64,000 nucleotides of DNA, taken from assembly GCA_047973125.1 (NCBI GenBank), contig JBKEBK010000024.1, positions 186,001-250,000 on the forward strand, written 5' to 3'. The stretch is from CAYNRG01 sp047973125 (GTDB lineage: Bacteria > Bacillota_I > Bacilli_A > Erysipelotrichales > Erysipelotrichaceae). The translations under genes and the position numbers were made by a program. Of the stretch, positions 1 to 7,437 are shown one piece after another; position 1 is the stretch's first letter, and every line of letters starts with the position of its first letter. The notes beneath the pieces are model-generated. The model was not told where the DNA came from. It saw nothing but the letters and a program-made list of their open reading frames with translations, and searched no databases.

Positions 1-521
1 ACTTTATTAGGATCAAAATGCCAATCATAATCTGTATCAAACATAAACAAATCTTGAAGATATTTAGCTTGCACAAATAAGATATCGCCAATTTTGTTTT
101 GCCTTATCCGCTCCCTCATTTCTCTTACCATTAAATTACTACGATAATTTAAATTTACTGCTTGAATTTTTTTACTTGTTGATGCAATTTTTACTAATTC
201 ATCTGATTCAAAAGTACTAATACATAAAGGTTTCTCACAGAATACATTAACATCATTTAAAATAGCTTCTTTAATCATAGAATAATGCAAAAAATTTGGT
301 GTACAAATATGAATAACATCAAAACTCAACTTGTTATATAAATCATCTGTATTATCGAAATAATTTTTTATATTATAAAGCTCCGCAATATTTTTAGCAC
401 TTTCAATATCTTTCTCTACTATAGCAACAATATGAGTGTTTGGTATTCTTCTGATTGCTTCAATATGCTGTTTGCCAATAAATCCACCACCAACAACTAC
501 AATCTCTAATGTTTTTTTCAT
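1..521 (-). CDS. Gfo/Idh/MocA family oxidoreductase, 3' part outside window
   Basis: Only the first 173 codons are present; the gene runs off the left edge. The N-terminus reads MKKTLEIVVVGGGFIGKQH, a dinucleotide-binding Rossmann fold with GGGFIG. The family's CEKPL signature lies near residue 95, where the lysine is the usual catalytic or substrate-contact residue. Enzymes of this family are cytosolic NAD(P)-dependent dehydrogenases acting on sugars, inositols or sugar acids. The substrate cannot be told from this fragment. The gene is divergent from a LacI-type regulator and a sugar-phosphate isomerase/epimerase, so it probably belongs to the same sugar or polyol catabolic regulon. A clear promoter (TTGACA, 17 bp, TACAAT) lies upstream. 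The start is ATG at 521; a weak GGGG-type ribosome site precedes it. Confidence 0.85.
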   Translation of the reverse strand, partial: MKKTLEIVVVGGGFIGKQHIEAIRRIPNTHIVAIVEKDIESAKNIAELYNIKNYFDNTDDLYNKLSFDVIHICTPNFLHYSMIKEAILNDVNVFCEKPLCISTFESDELVKIASTSKKIQAVNLNYRSNLMVREMRERIRQNKIGDILFVQAKYLQDLFMFDTDYDWHFDPNK

Positions 522-572
522 AATTTCCCCTTTTTACAGTAAATTATTAAAATTTACATTTTAATTAGTTAT

Positions 573-601
573 ATTGTAAACCCTTACTTTACTGTTGTCA
601 A
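573..601 (-). promoter_or_regulatory. Promoter of the Gfo/Idh/MocA gene
   Basis: On the minus strand a perfect TTGACA (-35, 596-601) is followed after 17 bp by TACAAT (-10, 573-578). A TGTAAA word at 575-580 overlaps the -10 and has a partner TTTACA at 553-558. This suggests that a regulator, probably the divergent LacI-type protein, binds here. The repressor role is inference. Confidence 0.65.
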
Positions 602-662
602 ATCAAAAAATACGATTTTTAAAGCAATTACAATGTTTTTTTATTTAAACAGTATATAAATC

Positions 663-701
663 AATGTAAATATTGTAATTTTTTACATTTTTGTATATAA
701 T
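663..701 (+). promoter_or_regulatory. Promoter and candidate operator of the LacI-type regulator
   Basis: TTGTAA (-35, 673-678) and a perfect TATAAT (-10, 696-701) are 17 bp apart. An inverted repeat with arms AATGTAAA (663-670) and TTTACATT (682-689) covers the -35 and spacer. A protein bound there would block this promoter, which suggests autoregulation. The TGTAAA/TTTACA word is shared with the divergent promoter at 553-580. Confidence 0.6.
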
Positions 702-727
702 ATATACAATAACAATCGGAGGAAATC

Positions 728-1765
728 ATGTCAAAGAGAAATAAAGTCACCATTGAAGATGTTGCAAGTGAAGCAAATGTTTCAATCGCAACGGTTTCGC
801 GAGTAATAAATGAAAAAGATAAGGTCGGCCTAAAAACAAAGGAAAAAGTTATTGCTGCAATTAATTTATTAGGATTTGAAATAAAAAAAACTAATTCATT
901 ATCCGATAATAACAGTAAAACCATCCTTGTGTGTCTTACAGAATTAAAGAATCCTTTTATAGTACCTGTAATTGATGGTATTCAAAATTCCGCTCACAAA
1001 AACGGATATGACACTTTTCTTTTACAGACAAAGAACTTATATGTTAATTTCAAAGACTATGAATCTGTTTTAAAATCACAAAAATTTGCCGGAGTTGTTT
1101 TTTTGTCGTCTGTAACATCCTTACAACTTAAAATTATTACTGAACAATTAAATTATCGATGCCCTACTGTTTTCTGCTCCGAATATGTTGAAGACGCTAA
1201 TATTTCTTATACATGTATCGACGATGTTGAAGCTCTTTATAAGTCTACATCATTTATTCTCTCTTGTGACAGATCAAAAATTGCATTCTTTAATTGTAGC
1301 TTTAATCATAACTATGCCAGAAGAAGAGAAATAGGTTTTAGAAAAGCCATGGAAGATAATCAAATTCCAATAAATGAGCATTGGATGTTTAATTTATCAA
1401 CAGTTAATTATTCTTTAGCATACTCAAGTGCCCTTGATCTTCTTAGCTTAGAGAATCGACCAGATGCTATAGTTTGTGCATCAGACATGTTTGCATTAGG
1501 AATTATTAAGGCATGCAAAAAGAAAAAACTTAAAATTCCAGAAGATATTGCTATTATAGGCTTTGATAATATTGACTTAACCGTTATTACCGACCCACCA
1601 CTTACAACAATCGCTCAGCCTTCATATCAGCTAGGATATAAGTCGTGTGAATTATTAGTAGAGAAAATAAATAACCCAGAGACACCAGTAAAAAGAATTG
1701 TATTAGAAACAGAGTTAATCGTAAGAGAATCAACACCTATTACAATAAAAAAAGGAGGCAATTAA
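728..1765 (+). CDS. LacI-family transcriptional regulator
   Basis: A 345-residue protein of normal LacI/GalR length. Residues 8-55 form the LacI helix-turn-helix and hinge (VTIEDVASEANVSIATVSRV...). The rest is a periplasmic-binding-protein-like effector domain, including the family stretch AIVCASDMFALGIIKA and, near the C-terminus, DPPLTTIAQPSYQLG. Such proteins are cytosolic dimeric repressors released by a sugar or sugar phosphate. A GGAGG ribosome site (718-722) precedes the ATG. The stop codon lies 1 bp before the next gene, whose ribosome site AAAGGAGG sits inside the end of this ORF, so the two are translated together. It is not evidently CcpA: it sits in a local catabolic cluster and has candidate operators in its own promoter region. 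The effector is unknown. Confidence 0.93.
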   Translation: MSKRNKVTIEDVASEANVSIATVSRVINEKDKVGLKTKEKVIAAINLLGFEIKKTNSLSDNNSKTILVCLTELKNPFIVPVIDGIQNSAHKNGYDTFLLQTKNLYVNFKDYESVLKSQKFAGVVFLSSVTSLQLKIITEQLNYRCPTVFCSEYVEDANISYTCIDDVEALYKSTSFILSCDRSKIAFFNCSFNHNYARRREIGFRKAMEDNQIPINEHWMFNLSTVNYSLAYSSALDLLSLENRPDAIVCASDMFALGIIKACKKKKLKIPEDIAIIGFDNIDLTVITDPPLTTIAQPSYQLGYKSCELLVEKINNPETPVKRIVLETELIVRESTPITIKKGGN

Positions 1766-1766
1766 A

Positions 1767-2681
1767 ATGAAATTAGGTATAAATACTGCTATTTTAGAAC
1801 ACTATAATTTCGATGAAATGCTAGAATTTTCAGCAAAAGTTGGATTTAAGTGTGTAGAGGTGGCTTGTTGGCCCAAAGGAAATTCTCAAAGAAGATATGG
1901 CGGAGTATCACATATTGATGTTGATAATATGAGTGAAGATTCAGTAAATAAAATAAAAAATCTTTGTAATAAACATAATATTGAAATATCAGCATTAGCA
2001 TATTATCCAAATCCAATGGATGAAGATCTCCAAAAAAGAGAAGCGGTAATAAAGCATCTTTTAAAAGTAATTGATGCAGCCCAGAAATTAAATGTAGAGC
2101 TAGTTACAACATTTATCGGAAGAATGCAAAATAAAAACATCGATGAAAACATCAAAGAATTTTCAAAGATTTGGCCAAAAATCATTAAATATGCTAAAGA
2201 TAGAAATATTAAAATAGCCATTGAAAATTGTCCAATGTTATTTACTAATGACGAATGGCCTGGAGGACAAAATTTATTCACAAGTCCAGCAATATGGAAG
2301 AAACTATTTGAAATAGTTCCAGATGATAATTTTGGAATAAATTTTGATCCATCACATTTCATTTGGCAACAAATGGATTATATTAAACCAATATACGACT
2401 TTAAAGACAGAATTTTTCATATCCATTTCAAAGATTTAAAAATAATTGAATCACTAAGAAATGAGTATGGCATACTAGCTAATCCTTTAAAATATATGAA
2501 ACCAAAAATACCAGGTCAAGGTGATGTTAACTGGAGTAAATTTATATCTGCCCTAAATGATATCAACTATAATTGTTGTGCATGCGTAGAAATAGAGGAT
2601 AAATCATTTGAAAATAGTAATGAAAGAATTGCTGAGTCAATTGTAATTACCCACCGCTATTTAAAACAATTCATTTATTAA
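1767..2681 (+). CDS. Sugar phosphate isomerase/epimerase (xylose-isomerase-like TIM barrel)
   Basis: A 304-residue AP-endonuclease-2/xylose-isomerase-fold protein. Visible family marks are the N-terminal MKLGINTA strand, AIENCP (glutamate metal ligand), FDPSHFIWQ (Asp-His), FHIHFKDLK (His) and a C-terminal VEIED glutamate. Together these supply the usual divalent-metal site. Members interconvert sugars, polyols or inositol derivatives, and the exact substrate is not determinable. It follows the LacI-type regulator with a 1 bp gap, and a dehydrogenase of the Gfo/Idh/MocA family is divergent. That pairing is typical of inositol, polyol or uronate catabolic islands. A perfect stem (2687-2704) follows the stop. 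Confidence 0.85.
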   Translation: MKLGINTAILEHYNFDEMLEFSAKVGFKCVEVACWPKGNSQRRYGGVSHIDVDNMSEDSVNKIKNLCNKHNIEISALAYYPNPMDEDLQKREAVIKHLLKVIDAAQKLNVELVTTFIGRMQNKNIDENIKEFSKIWPKIIKYAKDRNIKIAIENCPMLFTNDEWPGGQNLFTSPAIWKKLFEIVPDDNFGINFDPSHFIWQQMDYIKPIYDFKDRIFHIHFKDLKIIESLRNEYGILANPLKYMKPKIPGQGDVNWSKFISALNDINYNCCACVEIEDKSFENSNERIAESIVITHRYLKQFIY

Positions 2682-2712
2682 AAAAAGCTCATAATATTAT
2701 GAGCCTTTATTT
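2681..2712. terminator. Bidirectional intrinsic terminator
   Basis: A perfect palindrome GCTCATAAT/ATTATGAGC (2687-2704) is flanked by six A on the left and a T-rich run on the right. It lies between two convergent genes ending at 2681 and 2707, so it can stop transcription from both sides. Confidence 0.8.
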
Positions 2713-3072
2713 TCTCCAAAATGTTGAAACATCTTTTTTATCAATTATATTAAATTCTATAATTTGCTTAAGAACATCAAAATTTATATCTTGACTCCAT
2801 TTAATTTTAAATAACATTTTTCCATATTCATAGCCATTATCTGTTAATAAAACACTAAATTTATCTAAAGCAACTTTTTCAGGTGACACAGCAATATGAT
2901 TTTTTGCAACACTAAATCCAATAATAAAAGTATCATTATTAGTAAACATCGGCTGACCCCATGCTACTCTTTTTTCTAGTTGTGGAAATTCTAAGCTTAC
3001 CCAGTCTAGTATAGTTTTTAACTTTTCTCGATTTTCATCAATTGGAATTTCTTCTAAAAATTTATTAAACAT
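2707..3072 (-). CDS. Iron chaperone / DUF1801 family protein (YdhG-like)
   Basis: A 121-residue small cytosolic protein. The motif LEKRVAWGQPMFTNND followed by FIIGFSVAKNHIAVSPE matches the DUF1801 (YdhG) fold. In Bacillus subtilis the related frataxin-like protein Fra binds iron and helps supply Fe-S assembly and haem synthesis. Function here is inferred only from the family. It stands alone between a bidirectional terminator and the tmcAL gene. A GGAGA ribosome site precedes the ATG. Confidence 0.75.
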   Translation of the reverse strand: MFNKFLEEIPIDENREKLKTILDWVSLEFPQLEKRVAWGQPMFTNNDTFIIGFSVAKNHIAVSPEKVALDKFSVLLTDNGYEYGKMLFKIKWSQDINFDVLKQIIEFNIIDKKDVSTFWRK

Positions 3073-3160
3073 TTTTTTCTCCTTATTTTTTAATACACAT
3101 ACAATAACATATATCTTAATTTAATAATAGTTTTATGATAAAATATAATAGGTGATAAAA

Positions 3161-4279
3161 ATGAAAGTATGTGGCATAATCGTAGAATATAATCCCTTTC
3201 ATAACGGACATATTCATCATATAAAAAAAGCAAGAGAAATCACAAAATGTGATATTTTAGTTGCGGTTATGTCTGGAAACTTTGTACAACGAGGAGAACC
3301 AGCAATAATTGATAAATGGAAAAGATCAGAATTCGCTATAAAAAATGGAGTAGATATTGTTTTTGAATTACCATATATTTATTCAACTCAAAGTGCCAGC
3401 AAATTTGCTCGTGGTGCAATAAATATTTTAAAAAGAGCTAATATAGATTTTCTTGTCTTTGGCAGTGAAACTAATAATCTAGCTGAATTACAAGAGATGG
3501 CAGAATTAAGTATCAATCCTGATAATATCAAAGAGAAACTGGACCAGGGATATAGCTATCCTAAGTCTTATGGTTTACTCACTAGTCATATGGGTCCCAA
3601 TGATATTTTAGCTGTATCATATTTAAAAGAAATTAAGGATTCAAAAATAGTCCCTTATACAATTAAAAGAACAATTAACTATCATGATCTTGTAATTACA
3701 GATAAATACGCAAGTGCTAGTGCAATAAGAAATGCCATTATGTTAAAAAATCCTATAAATAATGTTACAACAATGAATGATGTAATAAACACTTCGTATC
3801 ATAACTATTTACATAACTATTTCTTGATAATCAAACATTCACTTATTACATTATCAAGTAAAAAAATAAAAAATATATTTTTATTCAGTGAAGGTATTGA
3901 AAACCATTTAAAAAAACATGCATTAATGTGTAGCGATTTTTATGATTTTATTAAAAGTGCTACTACTAGAAGATACACTTCTTCTCGCATTAGAAGATGT
4001 TGTATCCAATTAATAAATAATATTGAAAAAAAAGATGTTGATTCTTTTCCATCAATTTTTCCTCTTCGTCCTCTTGCTATTAATGATAATGGAAAGCATT
4101 ATTTAAAATTATTAAAAGAAAAAGAAATTAGTGTTGCGGGTAAATTCTCTCATTTACCTGAAAAATATCGTGAGATTGAATACAAGACAACTCTTGTCTA
4201 TTCACTATTTATGAATAAGCAAGAAAAAGAAGATCTATTAAAAAAAGAGCGAGGTGGCACTCTTTATTTCAAATCATAA
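3161..4279 (+). CDS. tmcAL: tRNA(Met) cytidine acetate ligase
   Basis: The N-terminus MKVCGIIVEYNPFHNGH carries the nucleotidyltransferase HxGH signature (HNGH) typical of TmcAL (YlbM). The enzyme activates acetate with ATP and makes N4-acetylcytidine at the wobble base of elongator tRNA-Met. A matching tRNA-Met(CAU) lies at 29225-29301. Further family marks are VAVMSGNFVQRGEPAI and FGSETNN. I place the start at ATG 3161, because AGGTG (3150-3154) is the ribosome site; the in-frame GTG at 3152 lies within it. That gives 372 residues, slightly short of the usual ~400. The gene converges on tagD with a 1 bp gap between the two stop codons, so no separate terminator exists between them. Confidence 0.92.
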   Translation: MKVCGIIVEYNPFHNGHIHHIKKAREITKCDILVAVMSGNFVQRGEPAIIDKWKRSEFAIKNGVDIVFELPYIYSTQSASKFARGAINILKRANIDFLVFGSETNNLAELQEMAELSINPDNIKEKLDQGYSYPKSYGLLTSHMGPNDILAVSYLKEIKDSKIVPYTIKRTINYHDLVITDKYASASAIRNAIMLKNPINNVTTMNDVINTSYHNYLHNYFLIIKHSLITLSSKKIKNIFLFSEGIENHLKKHALMCSDFYDFIKSATTRRYTSSRIRRCCIQLINNIEKKDVDSFPSIFPLRPLAINDNGKHYLKLLKEKEISVAGKFSHLPEKYREIEYKTTLVYSLFMNKQEKEDLLKKERGGTLYFKS

Positions 4280-4280
4280 A

Positions 4281-4667
4281 TTATTTTTCTAAATCATTTT
4301 TTATCTTTGTGGTTGATATTCCTTGTGTTCTAGGTAAATAAATCACCTCACATAATGACTTCATATCATCAAACTTACCTTCCCAGTCATCTCCCATAAG
4401 TAATAAATCAATATGATATTTAATTATATCATCTTTTTTTTGTTCCCAAGTTTCTTCAGGAATAACTAAGTCTACATACCTAATAGCTTCCAACATCTTT
4501 TTTCTTTCTTCAAATGAATGATAAGATTTTTTTCCTTTGATATCATTAAATTCATCTGTAGATAAAGCAACAATTAAATAGTCACCTTTTGCTTTTGCTC
4601 GCTTTAGTAAATTAATATGCCCCCAATGCAAAAGGTCAAATGTTCCATATGTTAAAATTCTTTTCAT
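4281..4667 (-). CDS. tagD: Glycerol-3-phosphate cytidylyltransferase
   Basis: 128 residues, normal for TagD/GCT. MKRILTYGTFDLLHWGH contains the catalytic HxGH (HWGH), and RTQGISTT near the C-terminus is the second cytidylyltransferase signature. It makes CDP-glycerol from CTP and sn-glycerol 3-phosphate, the donor for poly(glycerol phosphate) wall teichoic acid or for glycerol-phosphate decoration. Its ATG overlaps the TGA of yebC (ATGA), so it is translationally coupled to yebC. No other tag or tar gene is adjacent. An LTA-synthase-like enzyme at 56122-58413 is the nearest envelope polyphosphate gene. Confidence 0.93.
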   Translation of the reverse strand: MKRILTYGTFDLLHWGHINLLKRAKAKGDYLIVALSTDEFNDIKGKKSYHSFEERKKMLEAIRYVDLVIPEETWEQKKDDIIKYHIDLLLMGDDWEGKFDDMKSLCEVIYLPRTQGISTTKIKNDLEK

Positions 4668-5380
4668 AGTTTTACATTATGATAAACAGTTTGTACATCC
4701 TCTACATCATCAAGCATAGTTAATAATTTTTCAAATGATGCTTTATCATCATCACTTAATGATACCATTTCATTAGCAAACATAGTTATTTCACAGATTT
4801 CAAATTCAACATCCTTAATTAAATCCTCTACCGCAGACTGTGCTTTTGCATAATCTGTTGGAATTACATAAATTGTCATCATTCCATCTTCAATTTCAAT
4901 TTCTGTTACTTCAACTTCAGCATTTATTAAAGTATCCAACATTGTTTCTTCATCATCATATTTAAAAGATAATAAACCAACTTTTTCATAGTTAAAAGAA
5001 ACACTGCCCGTTACACCAAGTTTTGCATGAACTCTATTTGTACATGTTTTAATATCACCAATAGTACGATTAATATTGTCTGTTAAGCATTCAATAATAA
5101 ATGTTGATGCCCCAGGTCCAAACCCCTCATAACTTGCATCATTATAGCTCTCATCTACTCCACCACTCGCCTTTTCAATCGCTCTTTTAATTACATCAGC
5201 TGGAACCTGATTAGCTTTAGCCTCAGATATCTTTCTTTTCAAAGATTGATTCATTTCCGGATCAGGAACACCTGCCTTTGCTGCCATATATAGTTCTTTA
5301 CCAAATCTAGAATATAATTTTGTTTTCATTGCAGCAGTCTTTGCCATCGATGCTGCTCTTACCTCATGTGCTCTTCCCAT
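4664..5380 (-). CDS. yebC: YebC/PmpR-family DNA-binding regulatory protein
   Basis: Residues near the start, MGRAHEVRAASMAKTAAMK, and the stretch YSRFGKELYMAAKAGVPDPE are hallmarks of YebC. Members are cytosolic proteins described as transcription regulators; one YebC branch also helps ribosomes through proline stretches. I start it at ATG 5380 (238 residues), since GGGTGG just upstream is the ribosome site and the in-frame GTG at 5392 falls inside it. A good promoter (TAGACA, 18 bp, TATAAT) lies at 5409-5438. The ORF ends in TGA overlapping the tagD start codon, which shows that TGA is a stop codon in this genome. Confidence 0.93.
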   Translation of the reverse strand: MGRAHEVRAASMAKTAAMKTKLYSRFGKELYMAAKAGVPDPEMNQSLKRKISEAKANQVPADVIKRAIEKASGGVDESYNDASYEGFGPGASTFIIECLTDNINRTIGDIKTCTNRVHAKLGVTGSVSFNYEKVGLLSFKYDDEETMLDTLINAEVEVTEIEIEDGMMTIYVIPTDYAKAQSAVEDLIKDVEFEICEITMFANEMVSLSDDDKASFEKLLTMLDDVEDVQTVYHNVKL

Positions 5381-5408
5381 TAAATATACCACCCTTCATT
5401 TCTTTTAT

Positions 5409-5438
5409 ATTATACCAAAAAACAAATATTATTGTCTA
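5409..5438 (-). promoter_or_regulatory. Promoter of yebC-tagD
   Basis: Minus strand TAGACA (5433-5438) and a perfect TATAAT (5409-5414) are 18 bp apart, about 30 bp upstream of the yebC start. The -10 is preceded by GG. Confidence 0.6.
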
Positions 5439-5441
5439 ATG

Positions 5442-6431
5442 CTATCTAAAATCATTATATACAATTATACCATCAACAACATTCATTAAACATATCCCCA
5501 TAATCCATTTCTCATTGTATGAAGATTTTAAACAATTAGTTATCTTTTTCTTTGCTTGTAAATCAAATATTGAAAAATTAGCACTTTCTAGATTTTTGAT
5601 TTCTCCGCCATTAATCTGTACATTAAATGCAGGATTATAACTTAATAAGTCACATAATACCTCTAGTGTAATTTTTTTCTCTTTAACAAGCCTTGTATAC
5701 AGTAAACCAAATGCAAATTCTAAATCACAATAATCACTAAAATCAATCTCATTAATTTCTTCTGCTTTTACCATCTCTATTAAAAAATCTTTTTCTTCAC
5801 CATCAAGAACTTCACTTAAATTTACTGATGCAATTAAATGATTATTTTTCCTATAATTTTTAATTATATCCATTGCTTTTTGATTTTTTACATTACTAAT
5901 ATGGATCTTACACTCACCATTTACAATATTAAGCACAGAATCTAATTCATTAATACTTTGAAAAGAAATTGATAATATCCCATCATTTTCATTACACTTT
6001 TTTATAAGTGTTTCTAATTTTTCTTCAGTGTTTGAGTGATAAAGAAAATAATTTTCTGATAATTCAGTATTAGAATTCAAAGATAAAATTGGATTAATTG
6101 TAGCGTCACAAGACAAATTATATCTTTTCTCAATCTTTTTAACATCTTCTATCCGATATGTATCTTCAAAGAGTATTGTCGAGATAGAATTATATCCACC
6201 TTTTATAGCTTTTTTAATTTCAATATTAGAGTCTTTTAAATATAAATTATTATTAAGTGCATAAATAAAAGAGGGCACAATATATAATGAAGAACAATCA
6301 AATATCTCTTCAAAATCATCTAGATCAATAGAATCAGCAATGATCATACATCCACTATCATCTACAATGAAATCTTTTTTTTGAAATTTCTGATTAAAAT
6401 ATACTTCGCCATTTTTAAATAGTTTACTCAT
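5442..6431 (-). CDS. Dihydroorotase-like pseudoenzyme (metal ligands lost)
   Basis: 329 residues that follow the dihydroorotase/amidohydrolase layout without its active site. IVPSFI (51-56) matches the V-x-PGFID strand, but the HxH that should follow is replaced (ALN). HISNVKNQKAMDIIK (177-191) matches the HVST helix region. SDYCDLE (232-238) sits where TDHAPH should be. LLSYNPA (262-268) and NFSIFDL (285-291) match the C-terminal NPA and ADLxIFDL elements. All expected metal-binding histidines are absent, so catalysis is unlikely. It may be a structural or regulatory partner, as inactive dihydroorotases are for aspartate carbamoyltransferase elsewhere, but no other pyr gene is nearby. It starts after a terminator at 6459-6485 with ribosome site GGAGGG. 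Alternative: another amidohydrolase-fold protein. Confidence 0.6.
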   Translation of the reverse strand: MSKLFKNGEVYFNQKFQKKDFIVDDSGCMIIADSIDLDDFEEIFDCSSLYIVPSFIYALNNNLYLKDSNIEIKKAIKGGYNSISTILFEDTYRIEDVKKIEKRYNLSCDATINPILSLNSNTELSENYFLYHSNTEEKLETLIKKCNENDGILSISFQSINELDSVLNIVNGECKIHISNVKNQKAMDIIKNYRKNNHLIASVNLSEVLDGEEKDFLIEMVKAEEINEIDFSDYCDLEFAFGLLYTRLVKEKKITLEVLCDLLSYNPAFNVQINGGEIKNLESANFSIFDLQAKKKITNCLKSSYNEKWIMGICLMNVVDGIIVYNDFR

Positions 6432-6458
6432 TTTATACCCTCCATAAATATACCGTTT

Positions 6459-6486
6459 AAAAAAGAGACACTATATCTCTTTTTTA
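6459..6486 (-). terminator. Intrinsic terminator after the ptsI-glycosyltransferase operon
   Basis: Ten-base arms AAAAAAGAGA (6459-6468) and TCTCTTTTTT (6476-6485) with a 7-base loop. On the minus strand the stem ends in a T run and overlaps the stop codon of the upstream glycosyltransferase gene. Confidence 0.75.
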
Positions 6487-6963
6487 AATACTGTCAATAA
6501 ATTCTTTTACTCTTTTTATAATTGCTGATGGATCACTTGTATATTTCTTAATTTTAAAATTTTTAGATTTTTCAATAATACTTTCAAGATTATCCATTTC
6601 ATCACAATATAAGATATAACCCCTAGAGGCTAGTGAAGATAAAATTTCTTTTTGATGATCATTGTGATGCTCACCGTATTTTTTTAAACGTGGAATACCA
6701 ATAATAATTTTTTCATAATTTAAGGCATTCATTATTGTACCAACCCCACCATGACTTATGATTAAATCTGCATTTTTGATAATATTATCAAATTCATTTT
6801 TATCAATATATTCTCTTACATCCATAAACTCAGAATCAAAGTGTGTATATCCTGATTGAACAATTATTTTATCTTTAATAGTCCCGTTTCTACATATTTC
6901 TTCAATTTTATTTAAAAGTCTAATAAATGATTTATCCTGAGTTCCTAAAGCAACAAATATCAT
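6484..6963 (-). CDS. Alg13/PssE-like glycosyltransferase subunit
   Basis: 159 residues: MIFVALGTQDKSFIRLL at the start and DLIISHGGVGTIMNALN near the centre match the C-terminal, nucleotide-sugar-binding half of GT-B (GT28) enzymes as found in Alg13, PssE and Cps14G. Alone it would lack an acceptor domain. It begins within the last base of the preceding gene, which encodes the Alg14/PssD-like half. The two should form a membrane-bound heterodimer that adds a sugar to an undecaprenyl-linked saccharide. The donor and acceptor are unknown. The pair sits downstream of ptsI rather than in the polysaccharide region at 42-64 kb. Confidence 0.85.
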   Translation of the reverse strand: MIFVALGTQDKSFIRLLNKIEEICRNGTIKDKIIVQSGYTHFDSEFMDVREYIDKNEFDNIIKNADLIISHGGVGTIMNALNYEKIIIGIPRLKKYGEHHNDHQKEILSSLASRGYILYCDEMDNLESIIEKSKNFKIKKYTSDPSAIIKRVKEFIDSI

Positions 6964-7433
6964 TAAAATAATCCCCCTTTATACTCAGCATTCGGGTATA
7001 ATTCTAACATTTCCTCCCATTGCACAAGAAATAAATCTGCAATTGAATATAGCATTTTTCCTGTTTGCGTTTTAGTTTTTGAATTAGCAAATGTTTCAAT
7101 ATAAATCACTTTTTTTCTTAAAAAATGAGCAATGAAACATAATGGAACTGCAGTATGAGTCCCTGTTGTAACAATAACATCAGGTTTAAACTTTATATAG
7201 TAGTATAAAGATTTAACACAATTATATGAGAATTTAAATAAATACGTAAATAGTTTCTTTTTAGTGCCATAGACCAAAGTATAAAATCTATTTGGATATT
7301 TTGTTTGTAGAGTTTTAATCATCTTTGTTTTTTCTGTGATAATTATACTATCATACATTTCAAAAAGAGACTCTAACTGTAAAAGTTCACTTAAGTGCCC
7401 ACCAGCACTAGAAATAAATATAACCTTTTTCAT
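6963..7433 (-). CDS. Alg14/PssD-like glycosyltransferase membrane subunit
   Basis: 156 residues. MKKVIFISSAGGHLSELLQL is the Alg14/PssD/Cps14F glycine-rich loop, and KPDVIVTTGTHTAVPLCFIAHFLRKKVIYIE is the conserved second half. This subunit anchors the partner to the membrane and binds the lipid-linked acceptor. Stop and start codons overlap by one base with the Alg13-like gene. The gene begins 4 bp after the ptsI stop codon, so the three genes form one operon. Confidence 0.87.
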   Translation of the reverse strand: MKKVIFISSAGGHLSELLQLESLFEMYDSIIITEKTKMIKTLQTKYPNRFYTLVYGTKKKLFTYLFKFSYNCVKSLYYYIKFKPDVIVTTGTHTAVPLCFIAHFLRKKVIYIETFANSKTKTQTGKMLYSIADLFLVQWEEMLELYPNAEYKGGLF

Positions 7434-7437
7434 AAAT

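Noticed and set aside
6484..7433. MurG encoded as a split gene
   Set aside because: Both halves match the Alg14/PssD and Alg13/PssE pair, which are naturally separate subunits; the junction has overlapping stop and start codons rather than a frameshift.
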